Shown: in pieces, positions 10,475 through 21,587 of the stretch
Layout of the letters: each line of letters starts with the position of its first letter
Position numbering within the stretch: position 1 is the first letter of the stretch
Assembly (NCBI GenBank): GCA_026315105.1
Contig: CM048746.1
Coordinates: 142,396,730-142,460,729, forward strand
Origin: Locusta migratoria
Taxonomy: Eukaryota > Arthropoda > Insecta > Orthoptera > Acrididae
Reading direction: 5' to 3'
Length of the DNA: 64,000 bases
Translations under genes and position numbers: made by a program
The notes under the pieces: model-generated
Told to the model about the DNA's origin: nothing
Seen by the model: only the letters and a program-made list of their open reading frames with translations
Databases searched by the model: none

Positions 10475-10645
10475 ATTTATGCTGATGTTTGGTCATCTTT
10501 GGTTATGTTGACTCTGCAGTGGCTTGTACTGTGTGTGTTATCTTCCTTGTTTACCCTTTTCAAACCGAGGTATTAATTACGCTTGCACATTACTTCCTTA
10601 AGTGCAGTTGTGCCTTGAGAATGGCAGGGTGTCCTGGCGAAATAC
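10475..10645 (+). other. Penelope-like 3' noncoding region with stem-loop
   Basis: This follows the GIY-YIG stop and contains a hairpin near 10618-10638 (GGCAGG, loop GTGT, CCTGGC, then GAAA). Removing the LTR insertion joins this end to TATCGGCGG at 21556, which gives a continuous Penelope 3' end. The last four bases, ATAC (10642-10645), pair with ATAT at 21555-21558 as the probable LTR-element TSD. Confidence 0.6.
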
Positions 10646-13600
10646 TGCCGCGAGAGACGACGAACACCGACTGCCGGCGTGGTGCAGGGGAACTGGCGAC
10701 GGACTGCGGTGCAGAAGGTCTCCGCCTCAGTCCAAAGAAGTGCCTCTTCGTCGCCAGAGAGATAAAAATCCTGGGGCACCTAGTCAACGGAGATGGTGTC
10801 CGTCCTGATCCAGATAAAGTAAGGGCAGTCACAGAATTTCCAACTCCTCAGCAAATTCCTGATGTGAGAAGTTTGTGATGTTCCTGATGAAGCCACGACA
10901 AGAACGTCTGTCGTCGATAATCGCGGCGAAGGGAAGGATTCTCTTGAACTGTCATACAGAGGACCCATGACACGGTCAAGATCCAGGACATTGCAGCTGG
11001 CTCTACAGGGATCATAACAGCGGGTCGCTGTTTCTCCAGGAGAGGGAGCAATGCCGCGAGAGACGACGAACACCGACTGCCGGCGTGGCGCAGGGGAACT
11101 GGCGACGGACTGCGGTGCAGAAGGTCTCCGCCTCAGTCCAAAGAAGTGCCTCTTCGTCGCCAGAGAGATAAAAATCCTGGGGCACCTAGTCAACGGAGAT
11201 GGTGTCCGTCCTGATCCAGATAAAGTAAGGGCAGTCACAGAATTTCCAACTCCTCAGCAAATTCCTGATGTGAGAAGTTTGTGATGTTCCTGATGAAGCC
11301 ACGACAAGAACGTCTGTCGTCGATAATCGCGGCGAAGGGAAGGATTCTCTTGAACTGTCATACAGAGGACCCATGACACGGTCAAGATCCAGGACATTGC
11401 AGCTGGCTCTACAGGGATCATAACAGCGGGTCGCTGTTTCTCCAGGAGAGGGAGCAATGCCGCGAGAGACGACGAACACCGACTGCCGGCGTGGCGCAGG
11501 GGAACTGGCGACGGACTGCGGTGCAGAAGGTCTCCGCCTCAGTCCAAAGAAGTGCCTCTTCGTCGCCAGAGAGATAAAAATCCTGGGGCACCTAGTCAAC
11601 GGAGATGGTGTCCGTCCTGATCCAGATAAAGTAAGGGCAGTCACAGAATTTCCAACTCCTCAGCAAATTCCTGATGTGAGAAGTTTGTGATGTTCCTGAT
11701 GAAGCCACGACAAGAACGTCTGTCGTCGATAATCGCGGCGAAGGGAAGGATTCTCTTGAACTGTCATACAGAGGACCCATGACACGGTCAAGATCCAGGA
11801 CATTGCAGCTGGCTCTACAGGGATCATAACAGCGGGTCGCTGTTTCTCCAGGAGAGGGAGCAATGCCGCGAGAGACGACGAACACCGACTGCCGGCGTGG
11901 CGCAGGGGAACTGGCGACGGACTGCGGTGCAGAAGGTCTCCGCCTCAGTCCAAAGAAGTGCCTCTTCGTCGCCAGAGAGATAAAAATCCTGGGGCACCTA
12001 GTCAACGGAGATGGTGTCCGTCCTGATCCAGATAAAGTAAGGGCAGTCACAGAATTTCCAACTCCTCAGCAAATTCCTGATGTGAGAAGTTTGTGATGTT
12101 CCTGATGAAGCCACGACAAGAACGTCTGTCGTCGATAATCGCGGCGAAGGGAAGGATTCTCTTGAACTGTCATACAGAGGACCCATGACACGGTCAAGAT
12201 CCAGGACATTGCAGCTGGCTCTACAGGGATCATAACAGCGGGTCGCTGTTTCTCCAGGAGAGGGAGCAATGCCGCGAGAGACGACGAACACCGACTGCCG
12301 GCGTGGCGCAGGGGAACTGGCGACGGACTGCGGTGCAGAAGGTCTCCGCCTCAGTCCAAAGAAGTGCCTCTTCGTCGCCAGAGAGATAAAAATCCTGGGG
12401 CACCTAGTCAACGGAGATGGTGTCCGTCCTGATCCAGATAAAGTAAGGGCAGTCACAGAATTTCCAACTCCTCAGCAAATTCCTGATGTGAGAAGTTTGT
12501 GATGTTCCTGATGAAGCCACGACAAGAACGTCTGTCGTCGATAATCGCGGCGAAGGGAAGGATTCTCTTGAACTGTCATACAGAGGACCCATGACACGGT
12601 CAAGATCCAGGACATTGCAGCTGGCTCTACAGGGATCATAACAGCGGGTCGCTGTTTCTCCAGGAGAGGGAGCAATGCCGCAAGAGACGACGAACACCGA
12701 CTGCCGGCGTGGCGCAGGGAAACTGGCGACGGACTGCGGTGCAGAAGGTCTCCGCCTCAGTCCAAAGAAGTGCCTCTTCGTCGCCAGAGAGATAAAAATC
12801 CTGGGGCACCTAGTCAACGGAGATGGTGTCCGTCCTGATCCAGATAAAGTAAGGGCAGTCACAGAATTTCCAACTCCTCAGCAAATTCCTGATGTGAGAA
12901 GTTTGTGATGTTCCTGATGAAGCCACGACAAGAACGTCTGTCGTCGATAATCGCGGCGAAGGGAAGGATTCTCTTGAACTGTCATACAGAGGACCCATGA
13001 CACGGTCAAGATCCAGGACATTGCAGCTGGCTCTACAGGGATCATAACAGCGGGTCGCTGTTTCTCCAGGAGAGGGAGCAATGCCGCGAGAGACGACGAA
13101 CACCGACTGCCGGCGTGGCGCAGGGGAACTGGCGACGGACTGCGGTGCAGAAGGTCTCCGCCTCAGTCCAAAGAAGTGCCTCTTCGTCGCCAGAGAGATA
13201 AAAATCCTGGGGCACCTAGTCAACGGAGATGGTGTCCGTCCTGATCCAGATAAAGTAAGGGCAGTCACAGAATTTCCAACTCCTCAGCAAATTCCTGATG
13301 TGAGAAGTTTGTGATGTTCCTGATGAAGCCACGACAAGAACGTCTGTCGTCGATAATCGCGGCGAAGGGAAGGATTCTCTTGAACTGTCATACAGAGGAC
13401 CCATGACACGGTCAAGATCCAGGACATTGCAGCTGGCTCTACAGGGATCATAACAGCGAGTCGCTGTTTCTCCAGGAGAGGGAGCAATGCCGCGAGAGAC
13501 GACGAACACCGACTGCCGGCGTGGCGCAGGGGAACTGGCGACGGACTGCGGTGCAGAAGGTCTCCGCCTCAGTCCAAAGAAGTGCCTCTTCGTCGCCAGA

Positions 13601-16600
13601 GAGATAAAAATCCTGGGGCACCTAGTCAACGGAGATGGTGTCCGTCCTGATCCAGATAAAGTAAGGGCAGTCACAGAATTTCCAACTCCTCAGCAAATTC
13701 CTGATGTGAGAAGTTTGTGATGTTCCTGATGAAGCCACGACAAGAACGTCTGTCGTCGATAATCGCGGCGAAGGGAAGGATTCTCTTGAACTGTCATACA
13801 GAGGACCCATGACACGGTCAAGATCCAGGACATTGCAGCTGGCTCTACAGGGATCATAACAGCGGGTCGCTGTTTCTCCAGGAGAGGGAGCAATGCCGCG
13901 AGAGACGACGAACACCGACTGCCGGCGTGGCGCAGGGGAACTGGCGACGGACTGCGGTGCAGAAGGTCTCCGCCTCAGTCCAAAGAAGTGCCTCTTCGTC
14001 GCCAGAGAGATAAAAATCCTGGGGCACCTAGTCAACGGAGATGGTGTCCGTCCTGATCCAGATAAAGTAAGGGCAGTCACAGAATTTCCAACTCCTCAGC
14101 AAATTCCTGATGTGAGAAGTTTGTGATGTTCCTGATGAAGCCACGACAAGAACGTCTGTCGTCGATAATCGCGGCGAAGGGAAGGATTCTCTTGAACTGT
14201 CATACAGAGGACCCATGACACGGTCAAGATCCAGGACATTGCAGCTGGCTCTACAGGGATCATAACAGCGGGTCGCTGTTTCTCCAGGAGAGGGAGCAAT
14301 GCCGCGAGAGACGACGAACACCGACTGCCGGCGTGGCGCAGGGGAACTGGCGACGGACTGCGGTGCAGAAGGTCTCCGCCTCAGTCCAAAGAAGTGCCTC
14401 TTCGTCGCCAGAGAGATAAAAATCCTGGGGCACCTAGTCAACGGAGATGGTGTCCGTCCTGATCCAGATAAAGTAAGGGCAGTCACAGAATTTCCAACTC
14501 CTCAGCAAATTCCTGATGTGAGAAGTTTGTGATGTTCCTGATGAAGCCACGACAAGAACGTCTGTCGTCGATAATCGCGGCGAAGGGAAGGATTCTCTTG
14601 AACTGTCATACAGAGGACCCATGACACGGTCAAGATCCAGGACATTGCAGCTGGCTCTACAGGGATCATAACAGCGGGTCGCTGTTTCTCCAGGAGAGGG
14701 AGCAATGCCGCGAGAGACGACGAACACCGACTGCCGGCGTGGCGCAGGGGAACTGGCGACGGACTGCGGTGCAGAAGGTCTCCGCCTCAGTCCAAAGAAG
14801 TGCCTCTTCGTCGCCAGAGAGATAAAAATCCTGGGGCACCTAGTCAACGGAGATGGTGTCCGTCCTGATCCAGATAAAGTAAGGGCAGTCACAGAATTTC
14901 CAACTCCTCAGCAAATTCCTGATGTGAGAAGTTTGTGATGTTCCTGATGAAGCCACGACAAGAACGTCTGTCGTCGATAATCGCGGCGAAGGGAAGGATT
15001 CTCTTGAACTGTCATACAGAGGACCCATGACACGGTCAAGATCCAGGACATTGCAGCTGGCTCTACAGGGATCATAACAGCGGGTCGCTGTTTCTCCAGG
15101 AGAGGGAGCAATGCCGCGAGAGACGACGAACACCGACTGCCGGCGTGGCGCAGGGGAACTGGCGACGGACTGCGGTGCAGAAGGTCTCCGCCTCAGTCCA
15201 AAGAAGTGCCTCTTCGTCGCCAGAGAGATAAAAATCCTGGGGCACCTAGTCAACGGAGATGGTGTCCGTCCTGATCCAGATAAAGTAAGGGCAGTCACAG
15301 AATTTCCAACTCCTCAGCAAATTCCTGATGTGAGAAGTTTGTGATGTTCCTGATGAAGCCACGACAAGAACGTCTGTCGTCGATAATCGCGGCGAAGGGA
15401 AGGATTCTCTTGAACTGTCATACAGAGGACCCATGACACGGTCAAGATCCAGGACATTGCAGCTGGCTCTACAGGGATCATAACAGCGGGTCGCTGTTTC
15501 TCCAGGAGAGGGAGCAATGCCGCGAGAGACGACGAACACCGACTGCCGGCGTGGCGCAGGGGAACTGGCGACGGACTGCGGTGCAGAAGGTCTCCGCCTC
15601 AGTCCAAAGAAGTGCCTCTTCGTCGCCAGAGAGATAAAAATCCTGGGGCACCTAGTCAACGGAGATGGTGTCCGTCCTGATCCAGATAAAGTAAGGGCAG
15701 TCACAGAATTTCCAACTCCTCAGCAAATTCCTGATGTGAGAAGTTTGTGATGTTCCTGATGAAGCCACGACAAGAACGTCTGTCGTCGATAATCGCGGCG
15801 AAGGGAAGGATTCTCTTGAACTGTCATACAGAGGACCCATGACACGGTCAAGATCCAGGACATTGCAGCTGGCTCTACAGGGATCATAACAGCGGGTCGC
15901 TGTTTCTCCAGGAGAGGGAGCAATGCCGCGAGAGACGACGAACACCGACTGCCGGCGTGGCGCAGGGGAACTGGCGACGGACTGCGGTGCAGAAGGTCTC
16001 CGCCTCAGTCCAAAGAAGTGCCTCTTCGTCGCCAGAGAGATAAAAATCCTGGGGCACCTAGTCAACGGAGATGGTGTCCGTCCTGATCCAGATAAAGTAA
16101 GGGCAGTCACAGAATTTCCAACTCCTCAGCAAATTCCTGATGTGAGAAGTTTGTGATGTTCCTGATGAAGCCACGACAAGAACGTCTGTCGTCGATAATC
16201 GCGGCGAAGGGAAGGATTCTCTTGAACTGTCATACAGAGGACCCATGACACGGTCAAGATCCAGGACATTGCAGCTGGCTCTACAGGGATCATAACAGCG
16301 GGTCGCTGTTTCTCCAGGAGAGGGAGCAATGCCGCGAGAGACGACGAACACCGACTGCCGGCGTGGCGCAGGGGAACTGGCGACGGACTGCGGTGCAGAA
16401 GGTCTCCGCCTCAGTCCAAAGAAGTGCCTCTTCGTCGCCAGAGAGATAAAAATCCTGGGGCACCTAGTCAACGGAGATGGTGTCCGTCCTGATCCAGATA
16501 AAGTAAGGGCAGTCACAGAATTTCCAACTCCTCAGCAAATTCCTGATGTGAGAAGTTTGTGATGTTCCTGATGAAGCCACGACAAGAACGTCTGTCGTCG

Positions 16601-19600
16601 ATAATCGCGGCGAAGGGAAGGATTCTCTTGAACTGTCATACAGAGGACCCATGACACGGTCAAGATCCAGGACATTGCAGCTGGCTCTACAGGGATCATA
16701 ACAGCGAGTCGCTGTTTCTCCAAGAGAGGGAGCAATGCCGCGAGAGACGACGAACACCGACTGCCGGCGTGGCGCAGGGGAACTGGCGACGGACTGCGGT
16801 GCAGAAGGTCTCCGCCTCAGTCCAAAGAAGTGCCTCTTCGTCGCCAGAGAGATAAAAATCCTGGGGCACCTAGTCAACGGAGATGGTGTCCGTCCTGATC
16901 CAGATAAAGTAAGGGCAGTCACAGAATTTCCAACTCCTCAGCAAATTCCTGATGTGAGAAGTTTGTGATGTTCCTGATGAAGCCACGACAAGAACGTCTG
17001 TCGTCGATAATCGCGGCGAAGGGAAGGATTCTCTTGAACTGTCATACAGAGGACCCATGACACGGTCAAGATCCAGGACATTGCAGCTGGCTCTACAGGG
17101 ATCATAACAGCGGGTCGCTGTTTCTCCAGGAGAGGGAGCAATGCCGCGAGAGACGACGAACACCGACTGCCGGCGTGGCGCAGGGGAACTGGCGACGGAC
17201 TGCGGTGCAGAAGGTCTCCGCCTCAGTCCAAAGAAGTGCCTCTTCGTCGCCAGAGAGATAAAAATCCTGGGGCACCTAGTCAACGGAGATGGTGTCCGTC
17301 CTGATCCAGATAAAGTAAGGGCAGTCACAGAATTTCCAACTCCTCAGCAAATTCCTGATGTGAGAAGTTTGTGATGTTCCTGATGAAGCCACGACAAGAA
17401 CGTCTGTCGTCGATAATCGCGGCGAAGGGAAGGATTCTCTTGAACTGTCATACAGAGGACCCATGACACGGTCAAGATCCAGGACATTGCAGCTGGCTCT
17501 ACAGGGATCATAACAGCGGGTCGCTGTTTCTCCAGGAGAGGGAGCAATGCCGCGAGAGACGACGAACACCGACTGCCGGCGTGGCGCAGGGGAACTGGCG
17601 ACGGACTGCGGTGCAGAAGGTCTCCGCCTCAGTCCAAAGAAGTGCCTCTTCGTCGCCAGAGAGATAAAAATCTTGGGGCACCTAGTCAACGGAGATGGTG
17701 TCCGTCCTGATCCAGATAAAGTAAGGGCAGTCACAGAATTTCCAACTCCTCAGCAAATTCCTGATGTGAGAAGTTTGTGATGTTCCTGATGAAGCCACGA
17801 CAAGAACGTCTGTCGTCGATAATCGCGGCGAAGGGAAGGATTCTCTTGAACTGTCATACAGAGGACCCATGACACGGTCAAGATCCAGGACATTGCAGCT
17901 GGCTCTACAGGGATCATAACAGCGGGTCGCTGTTTCTCCAGGAGAGGGAGCAATGCCGCGAGAGACGACGAACACCGACTGCCGGCGTGGCGCAGGGGAA
18001 CTGGCGACGGACTGCGGTGCAGAAGGTCTCCGCCTCAGTCCAAAGAAGTGCCTCTTCGTCGCCAGAGAGATAAAAATCCTGGGGCACCTAGTCAACGGAG
18101 ATGGTGTCCGTCCTGATCCAGATAAAGTAAGGGCAGTCACAGAATTTCCAACTCCTCAGCAAATTCCTGATGTGAGAAGTTTGTGATGTTCCTGATGAAG
18201 CCACGACAAGAACGTCTGTCGTCGATAATCGCGGCGAAGGGAAGGATTCTCTTGAACTGTCATACAGAGGACCCATGACACGGTCAAGATCCAGGACATT
18301 GCAGCTGGCTCTACAGGGATCATAACAGCGGGTCGCTGTTTCTCCAGGAGAGGGAGCAATGCCGCGAGAGACGACGAACACCGACTGCCGGCGTGGCGCA
18401 GGGGAACTGGCGACGGACTGCGGTGCAGAAGGTCTCCGCCTCAGTCCAAAGAAGTGCCTCTTCGTCGCCAGAGAGATAAAAATCCTGGGGCACCTAGTCA
18501 ACGGAGATGGTGTCCGTCCTGATCCAGATAAAGTAAGGGCAGTCACAGAATTTCCAACTCCTCAGCAAATTCCTGATGTGAGAAGTTTGTGATGTTCCTG
18601 ATGAAGCCACGACAAGAACGTCTGTCGTCGATAATCGCGGCGAAGGGAAGGATTCTCTTGAACTGTCATACAGAGGACCCATGACACGGTCAAGATCCAG
18701 GACATTGCAGCTGGCTCTACAGGGATCATAACAGCGGGTCGCTGTTTCTCCAGGAGAGGGAGCAATGCCGCGAGAGACGACGAACACCGACTGCCGGCGT
18801 GGCGCAGGGGAACTGGCGACGGACTGCGGTGCAGAAGGTCTCCGCCTCAGTCCAAAGAAGTGCCTCTTCGTCGCCAGAGAGATAAAAATCCTGGGGCACC
18901 TAGTCAACGGAGATGGTGTCCGTCCTGATCCAGATAAAGTAAGGGCAGTCACAGAATTTCCAACTCCTCAGCAAATTCCTGATGTGAGAAGTTTGTGATG
19001 TTCCTGATGAAGCCACGACAAGAACGTCTGTCGTCGATAATCGCGGCGAAGGGAAGGATTCTCTTGAACTGTCATACAGAGGACCCATGACACGGTCAAG
19101 ATCCAGGACATTGCAGCTGGCTCTACAGGGATCATAACAGCGGGTCGCTGTTTCTCCAGGAGAGGGAGCAATGCCGCGAGAGACGACGAACACCGACTGC
19201 CGGCGTGGCGCAGGGGAACTGGCGACGGACTGCGGTGCAGAAGGTCTCCGCCTCAGTCCAAAGAAGTGCCTCTTCGTCGCCAGAGAGATAAAAATCCTGG
19301 GGCACCTAGTCAACGGAGATGGTGTCCGTCCTGATCCAGATAAAGTAAGGGCAGTCACAGAATTTCCAACTCCTCAGCAAATTCCTGATGTGAGAAGTTT
19401 GTGATGTTCCTGATGAAGCCACGACAAGAACGTCTGTCGTCGATAATCGCGGCGAAGGGAAGGATTCTCTTGAACTGTCATACAGAGGACCCATGACACG
19501 GTCAAGATCCAGGACATTGCAGCTGGCTCTACAGGGATCATAACAGCGGGTCGCTGTTTCTCCAGGAGAGGGAGCAATGCCGCGAGAGACGACGAACACC

Positions 19601-21201
19601 GACTGCCGGCGTGGCGCAGGGGAACTGGCGACGGACTGCGGTGCAGAAGGTCTCCGCCTCAGTCCAAAGAAGTGCCTCTTCGTCGCCAGAGAGATAAAAA
19701 TCCTGGGGCACCTAGTCAACGGAGATGGTGTCCGTCCTGATCCAGATAAAGTAAGGGCAGTCACAGAATTTCCAACTCCTCAGCAAATTCCTGATGTGAG
19801 AAGTTTGTGATGTTCCTGATGAAGCCACGACAAGAACGTCTGTCGTCGATAATCGCGGCGAAGGGAAGGATTCTCTTGAACTGTCATACAGAGGACCCAT
19901 GACACGGTCAAGATCCAGGACATTGCAGCTGGCTCTACAGGGATCATAACAGCGGGTCGCTGTTTCTCCAGGAGAGGGAGCAATGCCGCGAGAGACGACG
20001 AACACCGACTGCCGGCGTGGCGCAGGGGAACTGGCGACGGACTGCGGTGCAGAAGGTCTCCGCCTCAGTCCAAAGAAGTGCCTCTTCGTCGCCAGAGAGA
20101 TAAAAATCCTGGGGCACCTAGTCAACGGAGATGGTGTCCGTCCTGATCCAGATAAAGTAAGGGCAGTCACAGAATTTCCAACTCCTCAGCAAATTCCTGA
20201 TGTGAGAAGTTTGTGATGTTCCTGATGAAGCCACGACAAGAACGTCTGTCGTCGATAATCGCGGCGAAGGGAAGGATTCTCTTGAACTGTCATACAGAGG
20301 ACCCATGACACGGTCAAGATCCAGGACATTGCAGCTGGCTCTACAGGGATCATAACAGCGGGTCGCTGTTTCTCCAGGAGAGGGAGCAATGCCGCGAGAG
20401 ACGACGAACACCGACTGCCGGCGTGGCGCAGGGAAACTGGCGACGGACTGCGGTGCAGAAGGTCTCCGCCTCAGTCCAAAGAAGTGCCTCTTCGTCGCCA
20501 GAGAGATAAAAATCCTGGGGCACCTAGTCAACGGAGATGGTGTCCGTCCTGATCCAGATAAAGTAAGGGCAGTCACAGAATTTCCAACTCCTCAGCAAAT
20601 TCCTGATGTGAGAAGTTTGTGATGTTCCTGATGAAGCCACGACAAGAACGTCTGTCGTCGATAATCGCGGCGAAGGGAAGGATTCTCTTGAACTGTCATA
20701 CAGAGGACCCATGACACGGTCAAGATCCAGGACATTGCAGCTGGCTCTACAGGGATCATAACAGCGGGTCGCTGTTTCTCCAGGAGAGGGAGCAATGCCG
20801 CGAGAGACGACGAACACCGACTGCCGGCGTGGCGCAGGGGAACTGGCGACGGACTGCGGTGCAGAAGGTCTCCGCCTCAGTCCAAAGAAGTGCCTCTTCG
20901 TCGCCAGAGAGATAAAAATCCTGGGGCACCTAGTCAACGGAGATGGTGTCCGTCCTGATCCAGATAAAGTAAGGGCAGTCACAGAATTTCCAACTCCTCA
21001 GCAAATTCCTGATGTGAGAAGTTTGTGATGTTCCTGATGAAGCCACGACAAGAACGTCTGTCGTCGATAATCGCGGCGAAGGGAAGGATTCTCTTGAACT
21101 GTCATACAGAGGACCCATGACACGGTCAAGATCCAGGACATTGCAGCTGGCTCCACAGGGATCATAACAGCGGGTCGCTGTTTCTCCAGGAGAGGGAGCA
21201 A
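10646..21201 (+). repeat. Tandem array, 26 copies of a 406-bp LTR-retrotransposon-derived unit
   Basis: Units repeat every 406 bp exactly; 10556 bp is 26 x 406. Copies differ by only a few substitutions each. In the unit starting at 11052, the first 65-75 bp match the start of the 3' LTR (TGCCGCGAGAGACG through GCAGAAGGTC). About 160 bp follow that encode a gypsy-type reverse-transcriptase fragment. About 175 bp of noncoding sequence then end in a purine tract (AGGAGAGGGAGCA, 11444-11456) directly before the next unit's TG. The LTR-to-RT junction lies in shared GCAGAAGGTC-like sequence. No unit is a complete element. Confidence 0.95.
11117..11284 (+). pseudogene. Ty3/gypsy reverse-transcriptase fragment (one per array unit)
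   Basis: This representative copy lies within an ORF (11051-11284) whose first third is LTR-derived. The retroelement part contains GLRLSPKKCLFV, IKILGHLVNGDG and FPTPQQIPDVRSL. These are the end of the palm and the start of the thumb/connection of Ty3/gypsy reverse transcriptase, downstream of the catalytic YxDD, which is absent. The same ORF recurs every 406 bp through 20795-21028. It cannot be functional. The 152-codon antisense ORFs across the array are shadows. Confidence 0.85.
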
Positions 21202-21235
21202 TGCCGCGAGAGACGACAAACACCGACTGCCGGCG

Positions 21236-21289
21236 TGGCGCAGGGGATAGCGTCACGGACTGCGGTGCAGAAGGTCGCCGGTTCAATCC
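21236..21289 (+). promoter_or_regulatory. tRNA-like A and B boxes in LTR head
   Basis: TGGCGCAGGGG (21236-21246) resembles a pol III A box. GGTTCAATCC (21280-21289), inside a GCCGG/CCGGC stem, resembles a B box lacking one base. The solo LTR keeps related sequences (TGGCGCGCTGG and GAGTCAATCC). The array units keep the A-like box but lose the B-like box at the LTR-RT junction. Function is inferred only. Confidence 0.45.
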
Positions 21290-21419
21290 GGCCCACCGGA
21301 AAAAAAATTATTTCTTTGTAATTAATAATTCCAGAAGATTCTACATCTTTCTTATGTTCACTTGTAAATTCTACTTGTTTCTTATGTTAACTGTTTTAAT
21401 TTCCGGTAAATTGTCTGTG

Positions 21420-21427
21420 TATAAATA
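21420..21427 (+). promoter_or_regulatory. LTR TATA box
   Basis: TATAAATA, followed by GCAGAGCACTCTGCCTGAGAG, also occurs in the solo LTR at about 37305. This is the expected pol II core promoter of the LTR, with U3/R starting roughly 25-30 bp downstream. Confidence 0.65.
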
Positions 21428-21479
21428 GCAGAGCACTCTGCCTGAGAGGCAGTCAGTGCTGCGTGTATGTTGAGTTCGT

Positions 21480-21485
21480 AATAAA
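21480..21485 (+). promoter_or_regulatory. LTR polyadenylation signal
   Basis: AATAAA lies about 60 bp after the TATA box. The same signal is present in the solo LTR near 37367. It probably marks the R region. Confidence 0.6.
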
Positions 21486-21555
21486 CGTGCTTTCAGTATA
21501 AGTGCTGTGTTTAGTTGCCTTCGAAGTCAAGCCTGTTTCCATTTAAACGCGACGA

Positions 21556-21587
21556 TATCGGCGGTTGTCGACGACGTCACCCGGCAG
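21556..21587 (-). repeat. Right 32-bp inverted repeat
   Basis: Exact reverse complement of 9326-9357. Its first bases overlap the ATAT TSD of the LTR element, so the LTR element inserted at the edge of this repeat. Confidence 0.85.

Larger units (their letters stand above)
21202..21554 (+). mobile_element. Complete 3' LTR closing the array
   Basis: It starts TGCCGCGAGAGACGAC directly after the polypurine tract and ends near ACGCGACG (the solo copy at 37083-37449 ends ACGCGACA). It holds a TATA box, a polyadenylation signal and a GCAGTCAGTGCTGCGTG segment shared with the solo LTR. Probable TSDs are ATAC (10642-10645) and ATAT (21555-21558). The length of about 353 bp is typical of a gypsy-type LTR. 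Confidence 0.88.

Noticed and set aside
10612..10642. Functional hammerhead ribozyme at the Penelope 3' end
   Set aside because: The core reads CTTGAGA with an extra AT before the stem and a stem mismatch. No matching stem I strand was found, so only a degenerate relation can be claimed.
10646..21201. Regular spacing suggesting a CRISPR-like array
   Set aside because: There are no short repeats alternating with unique spacers; the whole 406-bp unit is repeated. The sequence is from an animal genome.
10780..21286. Long antisense ORFs (152 codons) repeated through the tandem array
   Set aside because: They are the reverse shadow of an LTR/RT-derived repeat unit, have no protein-family motif, and owe their openness to GC-rich repeat composition.
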